64,000 nucleotides of DNA from Blautia sp. An249 (GTDB lineage Bacteria > Bacillota > Clostridia > Lachnospirales > Lachnospiraceae), in assembly GCF_002159835.1 (NCBI RefSeq), contig NZ_NFJL01000001.1, positions 1 through 64,000 on the forward strand, written 5' to 3'. Below the pieces are notes generated by a model. It had not been told where the DNA came from. It was given only the letters and a program-made list of their open reading frames with translations, and did no database searches. Made by a program: the position numbers and the translations under genes. Of this stretch, positions 27,583-36,907 are shown in pieces (position 1 is the stretch's first letter; each line of letters opens with the position of its first letter).

Positions 27583-28008
27583 ATGAACCGTGAGAATAAA
27601 CGGAAAAAATATGAAAAACATTATTACAAGAATCATGCCTGTACCGAATCCTTTACCTGTAAGGTATGCGGACGTCTGGTCGTTCCAGGAGGGGCAGGAT
27701 CAGACCACAGGAACCACTGCCCAAACTGCCTGAGCAGTCAGCATCTGGACAATGAACCCGGAGACAGAGAATCAGACTGCGGCGGTGTGATGGAGCCTGT
27801 GGCAGTATGGGTAAGAAAAAATGGAGAATGGGCTATCATCCATAGATGCCGTATCTGCGGTAAACTGTCATCCAACCGGGTGGCAGCGGACGATAATCCG
27901 ATGAAGCTCATGGCAATCGCCATGAAGCCCTTATGCGAACCGCCGTTTCCGGTGGAGCGCATTGAGGAACTGACCGCCCTTATGGGAGGGGAAGGCAGCT
28001 TAAAATAA
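27583..28008 (+). CDS. RNHCP-domain protein
   Basis: 141 residues, named for the motif seen here as HRNHCPNCLSSQHLD. Further cysteine pairs (TCKVCGRLV, HRCRICGKLSSNR) suggest two zinc-ribbon-like sites. A ribosome site AGGAGG precedes the ATG. The family's function is not established. The gene is monocistronic between its own promoter and a terminator, with a structured leader. Confidence 0.85.
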   Translation: MNRENKRKKYEKHYYKNHACTESFTCKVCGRLVVPGGAGSDHRNHCPNCLSSQHLDNEPGDRESDCGGVMEPVAVWVRKNGEWAIIHRCRICGKLSSNRVAADDNPMKLMAIAMKPLCEPPFPVERIEELTALMGGEGSLK

Positions 28009-28016
28009 TGATTACG

Positions 28017-28051
28017 GAAAGCATTTGTCATAATGGCAGATGCTTTCTTTT
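28017..28051 (+). terminator. terminator of the RNHCP gene
   Basis: GAAAGCA and TGCTTTC with additional inner pairing (TTTGTC/GGCAGA), followed by TTTTAT. Confidence 0.65.
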
Positions 28052-28205
28052 ATGTCCGAAAATACCCGGGCTATTTTTGTACTTACTTTCAGGCGGGATG
28101 TGAATAACCGTTGCATTTAGGAAATATGTGCTGAAAACAGCAAGAATAATGAAAAAGAAAAATACTCTTTGTGATACAATATCTCTCTGGAAAGGGGGCA
28201 ACATA

Positions 28206-29099
28206 GTGCAAGGTCAAAAGGTACATATTATTTCAAAAGCTATCAGTTATATAGAAGCAAATTTAGATAACAAATTGGATTTAAAAGCGGTTGCGGCGTC
28301 TTTGCACTACTCGAAGTATTATTTGCACAGGCTGTTTGTACAAACAGTCGGTCTGACAATCCATGATTATGTTCAGAGGCGGCAGCTGACAGAAGCAGCA
28401 AAGCTGTTGGTATTTTCCCAAAAGCCGATTCTTGAGATTGCTCTTATCAGTGGATATGAAAGCCAGCAGGCATTTACAAGCGCTTTTAAGGCGATGTATA
28501 AGATGACGCCTTCCGAATACAGGGTATCGGAAATATTTTATCCCTTACAGCTTCCGATTTATTTGAAGGAAGAACCAATAAAGATGGACTTTACCAAAAA
28601 TGATATACAGTTTGCGACATTATCAGATGTAAATGATTGGATGGAATTAGTTCATTTGACAGTTGACGGATACCCTTATCTGAATGAAACAGAATATATG
28701 GAAAAGCTTCATCAATATGTTTCTGACAGGCAGGCATTCATCCTGCGGGATGAAGGTATGGCAATCGGTATCATGGGATTTTCGGCTCAAACGGGAAACA
28801 TCGATTATTGGGCGATACATCCGCAATATCGTGGCTTAAATACTGAAAAAATTTTTCTTGAAAAACTAGATGAGCTGCTTTTCGGCAGGGAAATCAGCCT
28901 GACTACATACCGAAAAGGAGATAAAGCGGATACGGGATACCGGGAAGAATATCTCCGGCTTGGATTTGCAGAAAGAGAATTACTGACAGAGTATGGCTAT
29001 CCAACACAGCGTTTTGTGTTTTCTCCAAAAGATACCCTCTCTTTACAAGGACACACGCGGTCGATAAAGAGAGGGGAAGGAGGAAAAGTATCATGTTGA
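28206..29099 (+). CDS. AraC-type regulator fused to a GNAT-like domain
   Basis: 297 residues with a GTG start behind AAAGGGGG. Residues 1-110 are an AraC DNA-binding domain (DLKAVAASLHYSKYYLHRLF, EIALISGYESQQAFTSAFK, MTPSEYR). The rest resembles an N-acetyltransferase fold (AFILRDEGMAIGIMGFSAQ, AIHPQYRGLNTEKIFLEKL). The GNAT part may act as a ligand sensor, as GyrI-like domains do in related regulators. It overlaps the MFS gene by seven bases and probably controls it. Confidence 0.8.
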   Translation: MQGQKVHIISKAISYIEANLDNKLDLKAVAASLHYSKYYLHRLFVQTVGLTIHDYVQRRQLTEAAKLLVFSQKPILEIALISGYESQQAFTSAFKAMYKMTPSEYRVSEIFYPLQLPIYLKEEPIKMDFTKNDIQFATLSDVNDWMELVHLTVDGYPYLNETEYMEKLHQYVSDRQAFILRDEGMAIGIMGFSAQTGNIDYWAIHPQYRGLNTEKIFLEKLDELLFGREISLTTYRKGDKADTGYREEYLRLGFAERELLTEYGYPTQRFVFSPKDTLSLQGHTRSIKRGEGGKVSC

Positions 29100-30304
29100 A
29101 GGCACAGAATAACTGGGAGAAGAAAATTATTCTTTTCTTTGTCAGCCAAAGCATTACCCTGTTCGGTTCACAGATTGTCCAGATGGCAATCGTATGGTAT
29201 GTAACGCTGTCTACAGCAAGAGGAATCTGGGTAGCAGCGTTTTCGATTTGCTCTTATCTGCCGCAATTTTTGATTTCGTTTGCAGGCGGTGTCTGGGCAG
29301 ACCGATATAATCGGAAACGGATGATTCTCTATGCAGATGCGTCAATAGCAATTGTCACATTCGGAATGTTTCTTATTCTGCCGTATATTTCTCAGAGCGG
29401 GATTTTGCTTGGAATGCTGTTGGCAATGTCAGTTCTTCGTTCACTGGGCGCAGGCATTCAGTCTCCTGCAGTGAATGCTGCTATTGCGCAGATTGTTCCC
29501 AAAGAACATCTTATGCGGTATAACGGAATGAACTCTTCCATGCAGGCAGCAGTCCAGTTTTTTGCACCTGCTGTGGCAGGTGTAGTTCTTACAATGGGAA
29601 CCCTGCGTTCTACATTGATGATTGATATTTTCACAGCAATCATTGGAATTGGATTGTTTTCCCATATACGAATGCCCAAATCGGAAAAACAAAAAGCATC
29701 TGCTTCTACAGTATTTTCTGATATAAAAACAGGCATTCAGTATGCTTTCGGGAAACCGTTGATTGGCGGATTACTTATGGTTTATGGCCTGTTTACTTTT
29801 TTCTGTGTTCCTGCCGGTTATCTTTCCGGTCTGTTTGTCAGCAGAGTTTACGGAGAGACTTATTGGTATCTGACGGCAGTGGAACTGTGTGGATTCGGGG
29901 GAATGATGGCAGGCGGGCTTCTGATGAGCGTAAGCGGCGGGTTTAAGAAACGCAGAACAACAATGTTTATTGGATTAGCGGTATTTGGCGGGATGGCAAT
30001 CGGGATGGGTGCAGTAAAGCAGTTTGTTTTGTACCTTGCCTTTATGGTTATATATGGTGTCGCATTGACAACTGTGCAGACCACTATTAACACTTCCCTT
30101 CAGGTTCATACAGAAAGTGCTGTGCAGGGGAGGGTATTTGGATTCATAGGTTCTATGTATGCAGTCTGCTATCCCGCAGGTATGACTGTTTTCGGACTGA
30201 TGGCGGATAGGATACCGCTGCAGTGGATTATGGAAGCCTCTGGTATTGTTTTAATTTTAATGTCAATATATATAGCTGCAAAAAGAGATTTACAAGATAT
30301 GTAG
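29093..30304 (+). CDS. MFS transporter (macrolide-efflux-like)
   Basis: 403 residues with about 12 membrane helices. The features FGSQIVQMAIVWYV near the N-terminus and GGVWADRYNRKRMI between helices 2 and 3 are those of the MFS subgroup containing macrolide efflux (Mef-like) and enterobactin-export-like proteins. Coupled translation with the AraC-GNAT regulator suggests an inducible drug or metabolite efflux pair. The substrate is unknown. Confidence 0.85.
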   Translation: MLKAQNNWEKKIILFFVSQSITLFGSQIVQMAIVWYVTLSTARGIWVAAFSICSYLPQFLISFAGGVWADRYNRKRMILYADASIAIVTFGMFLILPYISQSGILLGMLLAMSVLRSLGAGIQSPAVNAAIAQIVPKEHLMRYNGMNSSMQAAVQFFAPAVAGVVLTMGTLRSTLMIDIFTAIIGIGLFSHIRMPKSEKQKASASTVFSDIKTGIQYAFGKPLIGGLLMVYGLFTFFCVPAGYLSGLFVSRVYGETYWYLTAVELCGFGGMMAGGLLMSVSGGFKKRRTTMFIGLAVFGGMAIGMGAVKQFVLYLAFMVIYGVALTTVQTTINTSLQVHTESAVQGRVFGFIGSMYAVCYPAGMTVFGLMADRIPLQWIMEASGIVLILMSIYIAAKRDLQDM

Positions 30305-30368
30305 TTTGAAGATCGTTTTTTCAGTTTTGACAAAAGCGGTCAGACTATGTTACATTATAAATAATGAC

Positions 30369-30407
30369 AAAGGCGTCCTGGAATATAACAGGGCGCCTTT
30401 GCGTTTT
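30369..30407 (+). terminator. terminator after the MFS gene
   Basis: AAAGGCGTCCTG pairs with CAGGGCGCCTTT with one mismatch, followed by GCGTTTT. Confidence 0.65.
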
Positions 30408-30423
30408 AGAAAGGGGTGTTTTA

Positions 30424-31647
30424 ATGAAAAGGGATATGTCATACTTAGAGCAAATGCCAATCGTAGTTCTGGGTGGTGGTGCGGTTGGAAAAACAGTTGC
30501 CGCAGACTGTAAGCTGGCGGGCCGGGAAGTACGTCTGTATTCCAGGAGCCGATCGTCCATAGACGGACTTGAAAGAACAGGGATCCTTTTGGACGGGATA
30601 CAGAGAAACCTCTACGGTTTTGAACGCTCCGGCAGAGCATTTCTGGATATGGTCAGTACGGACATGGCAGAAGCGGTAAAGGGTGCGGGCCTGATTGTAA
30701 TCGCGATTCCGGCACATGCCCATGAATATTATCTTCGGACTCTGGTCCCTCTGTTGGAAGACGGGCAGGTAATCCATATCTTTACCGATAATTACGCAAG
30801 CCTTCTGCTCAGAAAATATATGAAAGAAATGGGATGCCATAAAGATGTAGTGATAGGAGGATGGGCGTCTGCACCTTATGGAACAAGGATAGAATCTGTC
30901 GGTGGATTCCGGATGCCGCATGTGGGGGTAAAATACCGGGCAATCACATTGAGGGGAGCAAGCCAGCCTATGAGCGATATGGAATCCTTTATGGAGTCCA
31001 CAAAATATCTGCCATGTATGGATGCGGTCACACAAGGGCTGGGACCAGCAGAAGGAGATACCATTTTAGATATAGGATTCTCCAATATCAATCCGGTCAT
31101 TCATGTCCCGGCATCTGTTCTTGGAGTATCCTCTATGGAAAACTGGTCCTGTATATTTGGGAAAGAGCCGGGTACGTATTCACTGTATTCACATGGACTC
31201 TGTCCCTCCATCTGCCGCATCCAATATCAGTTCTACGAAGAGGAAAGAGCGATTGCCAGAGCAATTGGCATTCAGGTTCCGGCATATCGTTACGAATCCT
31301 TTTTCTCCAGGCGGAGCGTCCTGACACAGGAGTACATGGGAACAGATGAGGACGGAAAAGACAATGTTGTATTTCCGTTGGATCAGCCCTGCGATGAAGG
31401 AAATGTCGGCCCCGACAGCATTAATCACAGATATATCACGGAAGATATTCCGGTTGGATGCAAGATATACCATGACCTGGGTGTGAAATTCGGCGTTCCT
31501 ACCCCAATCATCGATTCCATGATTGTCCTTGGCGGAGCTATGCATGAGACGAATTACTTTGAAACATCAAGATATAATCTGGATTATCTTGGAATAGGGA
31601 AGATGGGAAGAAAAGAGCTGCTGGAATATCTGTATAACGGAAAATAA
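30424..31647 (+). CDS. opine (octopine/nopaline) dehydrogenase family protein
   Basis: 407 residues. An N-terminal Rossmann fold (PIVVLGGGAVGKTVAADCKL, VIAIPAHAHEYYLRTL) is followed by the octopine-dehydrogenase C-terminal domain (SNINPVIHVPASVLG, GVPTPIIDSMIVLGG). Family members reductively join an amino acid and a 2-oxo acid, or run the reverse reaction, using NAD(P)H. A metallophore-type opine synthase would be expected beside a nicotianamine-like synthase, which is absent. An amino-acid catabolic role is therefore more likely. It is a single gene upstream of a sugar-type ABC operon with its own promoter. Confidence 0.82.
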   Translation: MKRDMSYLEQMPIVVLGGGAVGKTVAADCKLAGREVRLYSRSRSSIDGLERTGILLDGIQRNLYGFERSGRAFLDMVSTDMAEAVKGAGLIVIAIPAHAHEYYLRTLVPLLEDGQVIHIFTDNYASLLLRKYMKEMGCHKDVVIGGWASAPYGTRIESVGGFRMPHVGVKYRAITLRGASQPMSDMESFMESTKYLPCMDAVTQGLGPAEGDTILDIGFSNINPVIHVPASVLGVSSMENWSCIFGKEPGTYSLYSHGLCPSICRIQYQFYEEERAIARAIGIQVPAYRYESFFSRRSVLTQEYMGTDEDGKDNVVFPLDQPCDEGNVGPDSINHRYITEDIPVGCKIYHDLGVKFGVPTPIIDSMIVLGGAMHETNYFETSRYNLDYLGIGKMGRKELLEYLYNGK

Positions 31648-31766
31648 CCTCATCATTTCTACAAAAATATGTTTGGGAAATGCCCGGCCGGACGTCCTGG
31701 AACATGATGCCGAGAAATTAAAGTTAAAATATGAACAAACTGCGAACAAAATATGAATTTCTTTTA

Positions 31767-31795
31767 TTGACAAATGGGTAGTCAGGGTATAAAAT
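31767..31795 (+). promoter_or_regulatory. promoter of the ABC importer operon
   Basis: TTGACA, a 17-base spacer and TAAAAT. A leader of about 140 bases runs to the binding-protein start. No other gene is visible between 31648 and 31940. Confidence 0.6.
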
Positions 31796-31940
31796 GAAAT
31801 AGCAAAAGAGCTTAAATTTTTTTGAAAATTCCGGTTGTTTATAGGCATAATTACTAATTTTTCTGGAGAATATTGGGAGATATATAAAAAATTAAGGCTC
31901 AAGTTTAGTAACCATACATATTGTACAGAGGGAGGTAATT

Positions 31941-33194
31941 ATGAAAAACAAATTACTCAAAAAAATCGTCAGCACAGCATTATGTGCGACAATGGTTGCA
32001 GGACTGCTTGCCGGATGCGGCGGCTCATCAAATGGCGGAGGATCAGCTTCCGGCGAAATAGCCAATGAAGACATCAAAATCGGTGTTTCTATCTGGAGTT
32101 CTACTGACGTACTTGGATCACAGTGTAAACTGATCCTGGATGCAGCAGCAGAAGCTCTTGGAGTTGAAGTTCAGTATGTTGACCAGGCACACGTTTCTGA
32201 AAAGGTTACTGCTTCTGTTGAGCAGCTGTGTGCAGCAGGATGCCAGGGAATTATCATCTGTAATTCAGCAGATACAGAAATGACATCTGCTATTAAGACA
32301 TGTAACGACAACAAAGTATATCTGTCACAGTTCTTCCGTATTATCGATGAAGAAGCCAATCCGGACATTTACAAGGTGGCTCAGGATTCTGAATACTACA
32401 TCGGCGCCGTTCATGAGAACGAAGTTGAGAACGGAAAACAGCTTGTTCAGATGCTTCTGGACAAGGGCAACCGCAACATCGGTCTGATCGGCTGGGAGCA
32501 GGGCGATGCTACATGGCTTGGAAGATGGCAGGGATACCAGGAAGGTATTGAAGAGTGGAACGAAGCGAACCCGGACGACCAGGCAAAACTTTCCGAACCA
32601 CAGTACGCAGGAACTTCTTCTGACGGCGGTTCCAAAGCTGCAGAAGCTCTTATGTCAGCAGACGATACCATCGATGCTCTGATTCCAGCAGGCGGCGGCG
32701 GTGACCCGCTTCAGGGAGCAATCGCAGCAGTTGAACGTGCAGGCAAAGTGGACGATATTGATATTGTATCTACAGACTTCCTTCCGGACCTTGGCGAGCG
32801 TCTTGAGAACGGCTCCATGGCCGGTGAGTCCGGCGGACATTACTGTGACCCGTTATATGCATTCATGATGGTTTACAATGCAATCAAAGGCAACTACACA
32901 GATATTGGCGGAAACTTCGTAGATGTTGAATTCCCATATCTGTACGTATCATCTCCGGAAGATTACGCAGCATATGAAAAATACTTCGTAGATCAGCTTC
33001 CATACACAAGTGAAGAGATTGTTGAAATCTCCGAAATGAGCCTGGATGATATGATTGCTAAAGCTCAGTCACTGTCTATTGAGGATGCAGTCGCACGAGC
33101 AGGCGGCGGTACAGGTGATGCAGCTGATTCAGGTGATGCAGCTGATTCAGGTGATGCAGCCGAAGCAGAGGATGCAGCCGATGCAGCTGAATAA
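31941..33194 (+). CDS. sugar-type ABC transporter substrate-binding lipoprotein
   Basis: 417 residues. Signal peptide with lipobox LLAGC, so the mature protein starts at a lipidated Cys. The body is a type-1 periplasmic-binding fold (IKIGVSIWSSTDVLGSQ, CQGIIICNSADTEM, DIDIVSTDFLPDLG). The last 30 residues are a low-complexity acidic tail (GDAADS repeated), encoded by an 18-base tandem repeat at 33114-33160. It heads an RbsBAC-like operon with two different permeases. The ligand is probably a sugar or sugar-like molecule, but is not identified. Confidence 0.88.
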   Translation: MKNKLLKKIVSTALCATMVAGLLAGCGGSSNGGGSASGEIANEDIKIGVSIWSSTDVLGSQCKLILDAAAEALGVEVQYVDQAHVSEKVTASVEQLCAAGCQGIIICNSADTEMTSAIKTCNDNKVYLSQFFRIIDEEANPDIYKVAQDSEYYIGAVHENEVENGKQLVQMLLDKGNRNIGLIGWEQGDATWLGRWQGYQEGIEEWNEANPDDQAKLSEPQYAGTSSDGGSKAAEALMSADDTIDALIPAGGGGDPLQGAIAAVERAGKVDDIDIVSTDFLPDLGERLENGSMAGESGGHYCDPLYAFMMVYNAIKGNYTDIGGNFVDVEFPYLYVSSPEDYAAYEKYFVDQLPYTSEEIVEISEMSLDDMIAKAQSLSIEDAVARAGGGTGDAADSGDAADSGDAAEAEDAADAAE

Positions 33195-33240
33195 TTCCGG
33201 TCAGATTACAGAACGGGTTTGAACTGAATTGTAGAATAAT

Positions 33241-33269
33241 GGGAGACCGGTATCGGTGATACCGGTCCC
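33241..33269 (+). terminator. hairpin between binding protein and permease genes
   Basis: GACCGGTATC pairs with GATACCGGTC around a three-base loop, extended by GGG/CCC. There is no long T run, so it likely stabilises or attenuates the message. This allows more binding protein than transporter. Confidence 0.6.
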
Positions 33270-33319
33270 ATTTATGAAAGTAGTAAACCATACAACTTTT
33301 AAAGAATGAGGTATACAAT

Positions 33320-34288
33320 ATGAGTTCTTCTATGAAAACAACTGAAAAGAAAAAGTTGTCAGGAAAAGCAAAAGGTTATCTGATCCTGATCGTTTTGCTT
33401 GTTGCATCCTGGGTAATCTTTAAAATTGCAACTCCTGGTAACTTCGGTTCTCCCAAGCAGATGCTTCAGTATTTCCAGGCCAGCCTCCTTGCAGCGACAG
33501 GTGCTGTAGGTTTCTATTTTGTAATGGTTATGGGTATGTTCGACTTCTCTATCGGCGCGAACATCGTCCTTTCCTCCATTCTCGGCTGTGTTCTGGCAAC
33601 GAATTTCGGATTGGGATATGTGGGATTTGTCGTAGGAAGTATTGTCTGCGGCGCATTAGTAGGTCTTCTTAACGGTGCATTCTATGTAAAACTGAGAATC
33701 CCTTCCATGATCGTTACCACAGGTCTTGCACTTATTTACGAGGCCGTTGCCAACTATATCGCAGGCGGTGTAGAGCAGACACTTCCGTCTGATATGCGTG
33801 CATTTGGTTCCATGCCGGGAAACGTTATTCTGGCTGTGATTTCCTTTATTGTCGCATATATTTTCCTGAACTATACAAAAGTGGGTACCTATACATATGC
33901 AATCGGTTCCAATGAATTTGTTGCAAAGAATATGGGTATTAACGTAAATAAGTACAAAGTGATCGCATTTTTGATCAGCGGCGCTTTCTTTGGCGTTGAG
34001 GCTATCCTCTCCATCAGCTATGGTTCATCTATGGTGGCTGTTACGGGTATGGCATCCATGTCACGAAACTTTATTCCTACAATGGGATGTTTCTTCGGTA
34101 TGGCTTTCCGTAAATATGGTATCCCGATTCAGGCTATCATCATTGGTGAGTTCGTTATCAATATTATTTTCTACGGATTCATCGCACTTGGAGCGCCTAC
34201 AGCGATCCAGGACGTTATCACAGGTCTGGCCCTGCTGATCATCATTACACTGACAACAAGAGTTGACAAGGGCGAAATCGTTAAATAA
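33320..34288 (+). CDS. RbsC-like ABC transporter permease (first)
   Basis: 322 residues with about nine membrane segments. The BPD_transp_2 features are YFVMVMGMFDFSIGANIVLS and GLLNGAFYVKLRIPSMIVTT. It follows the binding-protein gene after a hairpin and precedes the ATPase. With the second permease it probably forms a heterodimeric channel. Confidence 0.9.
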   Translation: MSSSMKTTEKKKLSGKAKGYLILIVLLVASWVIFKIATPGNFGSPKQMLQYFQASLLAATGAVGFYFVMVMGMFDFSIGANIVLSSILGCVLATNFGLGYVGFVVGSIVCGALVGLLNGAFYVKLRIPSMIVTTGLALIYEAVANYIAGGVEQTLPSDMRAFGSMPGNVILAVISFIVAYIFLNYTKVGTYTYAIGSNEFVAKNMGINVNKYKVIAFLISGAFFGVEAILSISYGSSMVAVTGMASMSRNFIPTMGCFFGMAFRKYGIPIQAIIIGEFVINIIFYGFIALGAPTAIQDVITGLALLIIITLTTRVDKGEIVK

Positions 34289-34306
34289 TCGAAGGAGGGA
34301 CATACT

Positions 34307-35812
34307 ATGAGTAATGAAGTAAGATTACAGGTGAAAAACGTATGTAAGTCCTTTGGTATTACGAAGGCCGTACAGAATGTTTCATTTAATATCAATAAAG
34401 GTGAAGTTCACGCGCTGATCGGTGAAAATGGTTCCGGTAAATCCACACTTACCAACATGCTGACAGGGATTTACCCCATTGACAGCGGAATATTCATCCT
34501 GGATGGAAAAGAAATTCATCCGAAGAACCAGATAGAGGCAAACAATGAGGGAGTTTCCATTATTGTGCAGGAACTGGGAACACTTTCCGGTCTGACGGTA
34601 GCGGAAAATATTTTCCTCGGCCATGAGGATCGGTTTGTAAAAGCCGGTATTAAAAATACAAACGCAATGAATAAGGAAGCGGATGCGCTTCTGAAGAAAT
34701 ATGGATTTGAACGTATTAAAGCAGCTCATATGATTGATGAATACAATTTCGAGGACCGCAAACTGGTGGAAATTGTTAAGGCTACATACTTCTCGCCAAA
34801 GATTGTGGTTATTGACGAGACAACAACCGCTCTTTCACAGGAAGGCCGTGAAGAGCTGTACAAACATATGGAGCGTATCCGGAACGAGGGAAATTCCATT
34901 ATCTTTATTTCCCACGACCTGCCGGAGATTCTCGATAAATCGGATACGATTACAGTTCTCAGGGACGGCGTTTATATCGATACGGTAAAGAGTAAGGATA
35001 TGACAGAGGACGACCTGAAAAAACTGATGGTAGGCCGTGAAATGACCGGTAAATATTACCGTGCAGACTATGGTGAGAAAGTTTCCGATGAAGTGGTTCT
35101 TTCCGTGAAGAACGTAACGGTTCCGGGTCTGATTTATGATGTATCCTTTGACCTTCATAAAGGTGAGATTCTGGGATTCGGCGGTCTGTCAGAGTCTGGT
35201 ATGCACGAAGTCGGAAAGGCCATCTTCGGCGCATCCTTTGACAGAGAAGGAAGCGTAACACTTGCAGACGGAACACAGATCAATGATATTCCGACTGCTA
35301 TTAAAAATGAGATTGCTTATACGTCCAAAGACCGTGATAACGAATCAATCGTAATCAACCAGAGTATCGGAGATAATATCTGTCTGCCGTCTCTTGGTAA
35401 ACTCGGATCCGGGCCGCTTAAGCTTTTAAGTGACAAGAAACTCCGTGCATTCTCAGATAAATATGCAAAAGAAATTTCTGTAAAGATGGTTAATACAGAC
35501 CAGTTTGTATCAGAGCTTTCCGGTGGTAACAAGCAGAAAGTCGTACTGGCACGCTGGATTGGACGTGATTCAGATATTATCGTTCTGGATTCCCCAACCC
35601 GTGGTATCGATATCAAAGTAAAACAGGATATTTATCAGCTGATGGACCAGATGAGAAAAGACGGCAAATCCATTATCATGATTTCCGAGGAGCTGATGGA
35701 GCTAATCGGTATGTGCGACAGGATTCTTATTATGAAAGACGGCAAGATCAGCGGTCAGTTGGATCGTAATCCAGATATGGATGAAAACAGCCTGATTTCA
35801 ATGATGGTTTAA
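34307..35812 (+). CDS. sugar-type ABC transporter ATP-binding protein with two nucleotide-binding domains (RbsA-like)
   Basis: 501 residues. The first domain has Walker A GENGSGKST but a weak signature region (YNFEDRKLVEIVKAT) with VVIDETTTAL as Walker B. The second has a degenerate Walker A region (GGLSESGMHEVG), the signature LSGGNKQKVVLARW and Walker B IIVLDSPTRGIDI. Asymmetric domains are normal for RbsA/MglA, although the weak first signature is notable. The operon has one such ATPase for two permeases. Confidence 0.92.
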   Translation: MSNEVRLQVKNVCKSFGITKAVQNVSFNINKGEVHALIGENGSGKSTLTNMLTGIYPIDSGIFILDGKEIHPKNQIEANNEGVSIIVQELGTLSGLTVAENIFLGHEDRFVKAGIKNTNAMNKEADALLKKYGFERIKAAHMIDEYNFEDRKLVEIVKATYFSPKIVVIDETTTALSQEGREELYKHMERIRNEGNSIIFISHDLPEILDKSDTITVLRDGVYIDTVKSKDMTEDDLKKLMVGREMTGKYYRADYGEKVSDEVVLSVKNVTVPGLIYDVSFDLHKGEILGFGGLSESGMHEVGKAIFGASFDREGSVTLADGTQINDIPTAIKNEIAYTSKDRDNESIVINQSIGDNICLPSLGKLGSGPLKLLSDKKLRAFSDKYAKEISVKMVNTDQFVSELSGGNKQKVVLARWIGRDSDIIVLDSPTRGIDIKVKQDIYQLMDQMRKDGKSIIMISEELMELIGMCDRILIMKDGKISGQLDRNPDMDENSLISMMV

Positions 35813-35823
35813 GGAGGAGAGTC

Positions 35824-36795
35824 ATGGCTAACGAAAATGCAAATGCAGTAAGCAAAGAAAAAGAACTGAATAAATTTTCCAAGATGGCAATGCTCCGCAG
35901 ATTGCTTCCTGTAGTGGGACTTGTGGCAATTTTCATTCTGTTTAATGTGCTGACTGGCGGAAGAATGATTTCCAATATGAACCTGGTACTTTCCCAGGTA
36001 TATGTAACAATGATTGCATCCATGGGTGTATTCTTCGTTATGACAATGGGAGGTCTTGATTTCTCCCAGGGATCTATCCTTGGTATTTCCTCCATTGTGG
36101 TGTGCGTACTTACACAGTCATTCCCGCTGCCGGTTGCGATCCTGGGAGGAATTGTTACAGGAGCGGCCATTGGAGCGATTAATGGTTTCTTCTATGTAAA
36201 CCGTAAGATCAAATCATTTATTGTAACAATCTGTACCATGTTCCTGCTCCGCGGTGTTATTAAATATCTGACAACCGATGCACCGATAGCAGGTTCCGCT
36301 ACACTTATTAACTATGATACGACTATGATGAAACTGCTCTGTACAGTTATCGTTCTTGTAATCGGATTTATCGTATTCCGTTATACAAAGTTTGGTATCT
36401 ATCTGAAAGCAATCGGAGCAGGAGAGAAGGCAGCAAAATTTGCCGGCATCCGCACAGACAGAATGAAATTCCTCATCTATGTACTGGCAGGAGCGATTAC
36501 AGGTTTTGCAGCATTTATCAATGTAGTTAAGGTAGGATCTGTAACATCTTCCGGCGGTAACCAGCTGGAAACGCAGATTCTGATTGCCCTGGTACTTGGC
36601 GGTATGCCGATTTCCGGCGGAGCAAATGTAAGATTTGAAAATATCATTGTTGGTTCCATGCTGTTTATCGTACTGCAGAGTGGACTGACCATGATGGGTA
36701 TTTCCACACAGATGCTGCAGTTGATCGAAGGTATTGTATTCCTTGTATTCGTGGCAGTATTTGCAGACAGAAAATCCCTGCAGGTTATTAAATAA
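35824..36795 (+). CDS. RbsC-like ABC transporter permease (second)
   Basis: 323 residues, again a BPD_transp_2 permease (FFVMTMGGLDFSQGSILGIS, GAINGFFYVNRKIKSFIVT). Clearly related to the first permease but diverged, so the channel is probably a heterodimer. Last gene of the operon, ending 42 bases before a terminator. Confidence 0.9.
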   Translation: MANENANAVSKEKELNKFSKMAMLRRLLPVVGLVAIFILFNVLTGGRMISNMNLVLSQVYVTMIASMGVFFVMTMGGLDFSQGSILGISSIVVCVLTQSFPLPVAILGGIVTGAAIGAINGFFYVNRKIKSFIVTICTMFLLRGVIKYLTTDAPIAGSATLINYDTTMMKLLCTVIVLVIGFIVFRYTKFGIYLKAIGAGEKAAKFAGIRTDRMKFLIYVLAGAITGFAAFINVVKVGSVTSSGGNQLETQILIALVLGGMPISGGANVRFENIIVGSMLFIVLQSGLTMMGISTQMLQLIEGIVFLVFVAVFADRKSLQVIK

Positions 36796-36837
36796 ACGAT
36801 TTGATAATTCTGACAGGAATCATAAGTGAAATAAAAG

Positions 36838-36880
36838 TGTCGCCGGACAGCGGATAAATCGCTGGCCGGCGGCATTTTTA
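36838..36880 (+). terminator. terminator of the ABC importer operon
   Basis: GTCGCCGGACAGCG pairs with CGCTGGCCGGCGGC (few wobble pairs) around a 7-base loop, then ATTTTT. It lies between convergent genes and may serve the LysR gene too. Confidence 0.75.
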
Positions 36881-36907
36881 TTGTTCAGGGCTTCTGTCCG
36901 GACGTAT

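Noticed and set aside
33241..33269. End of operon after the binding protein
   Set aside because: The hairpin lacks a strong T run and the permease and ATPase genes obviously belong to the same importer.
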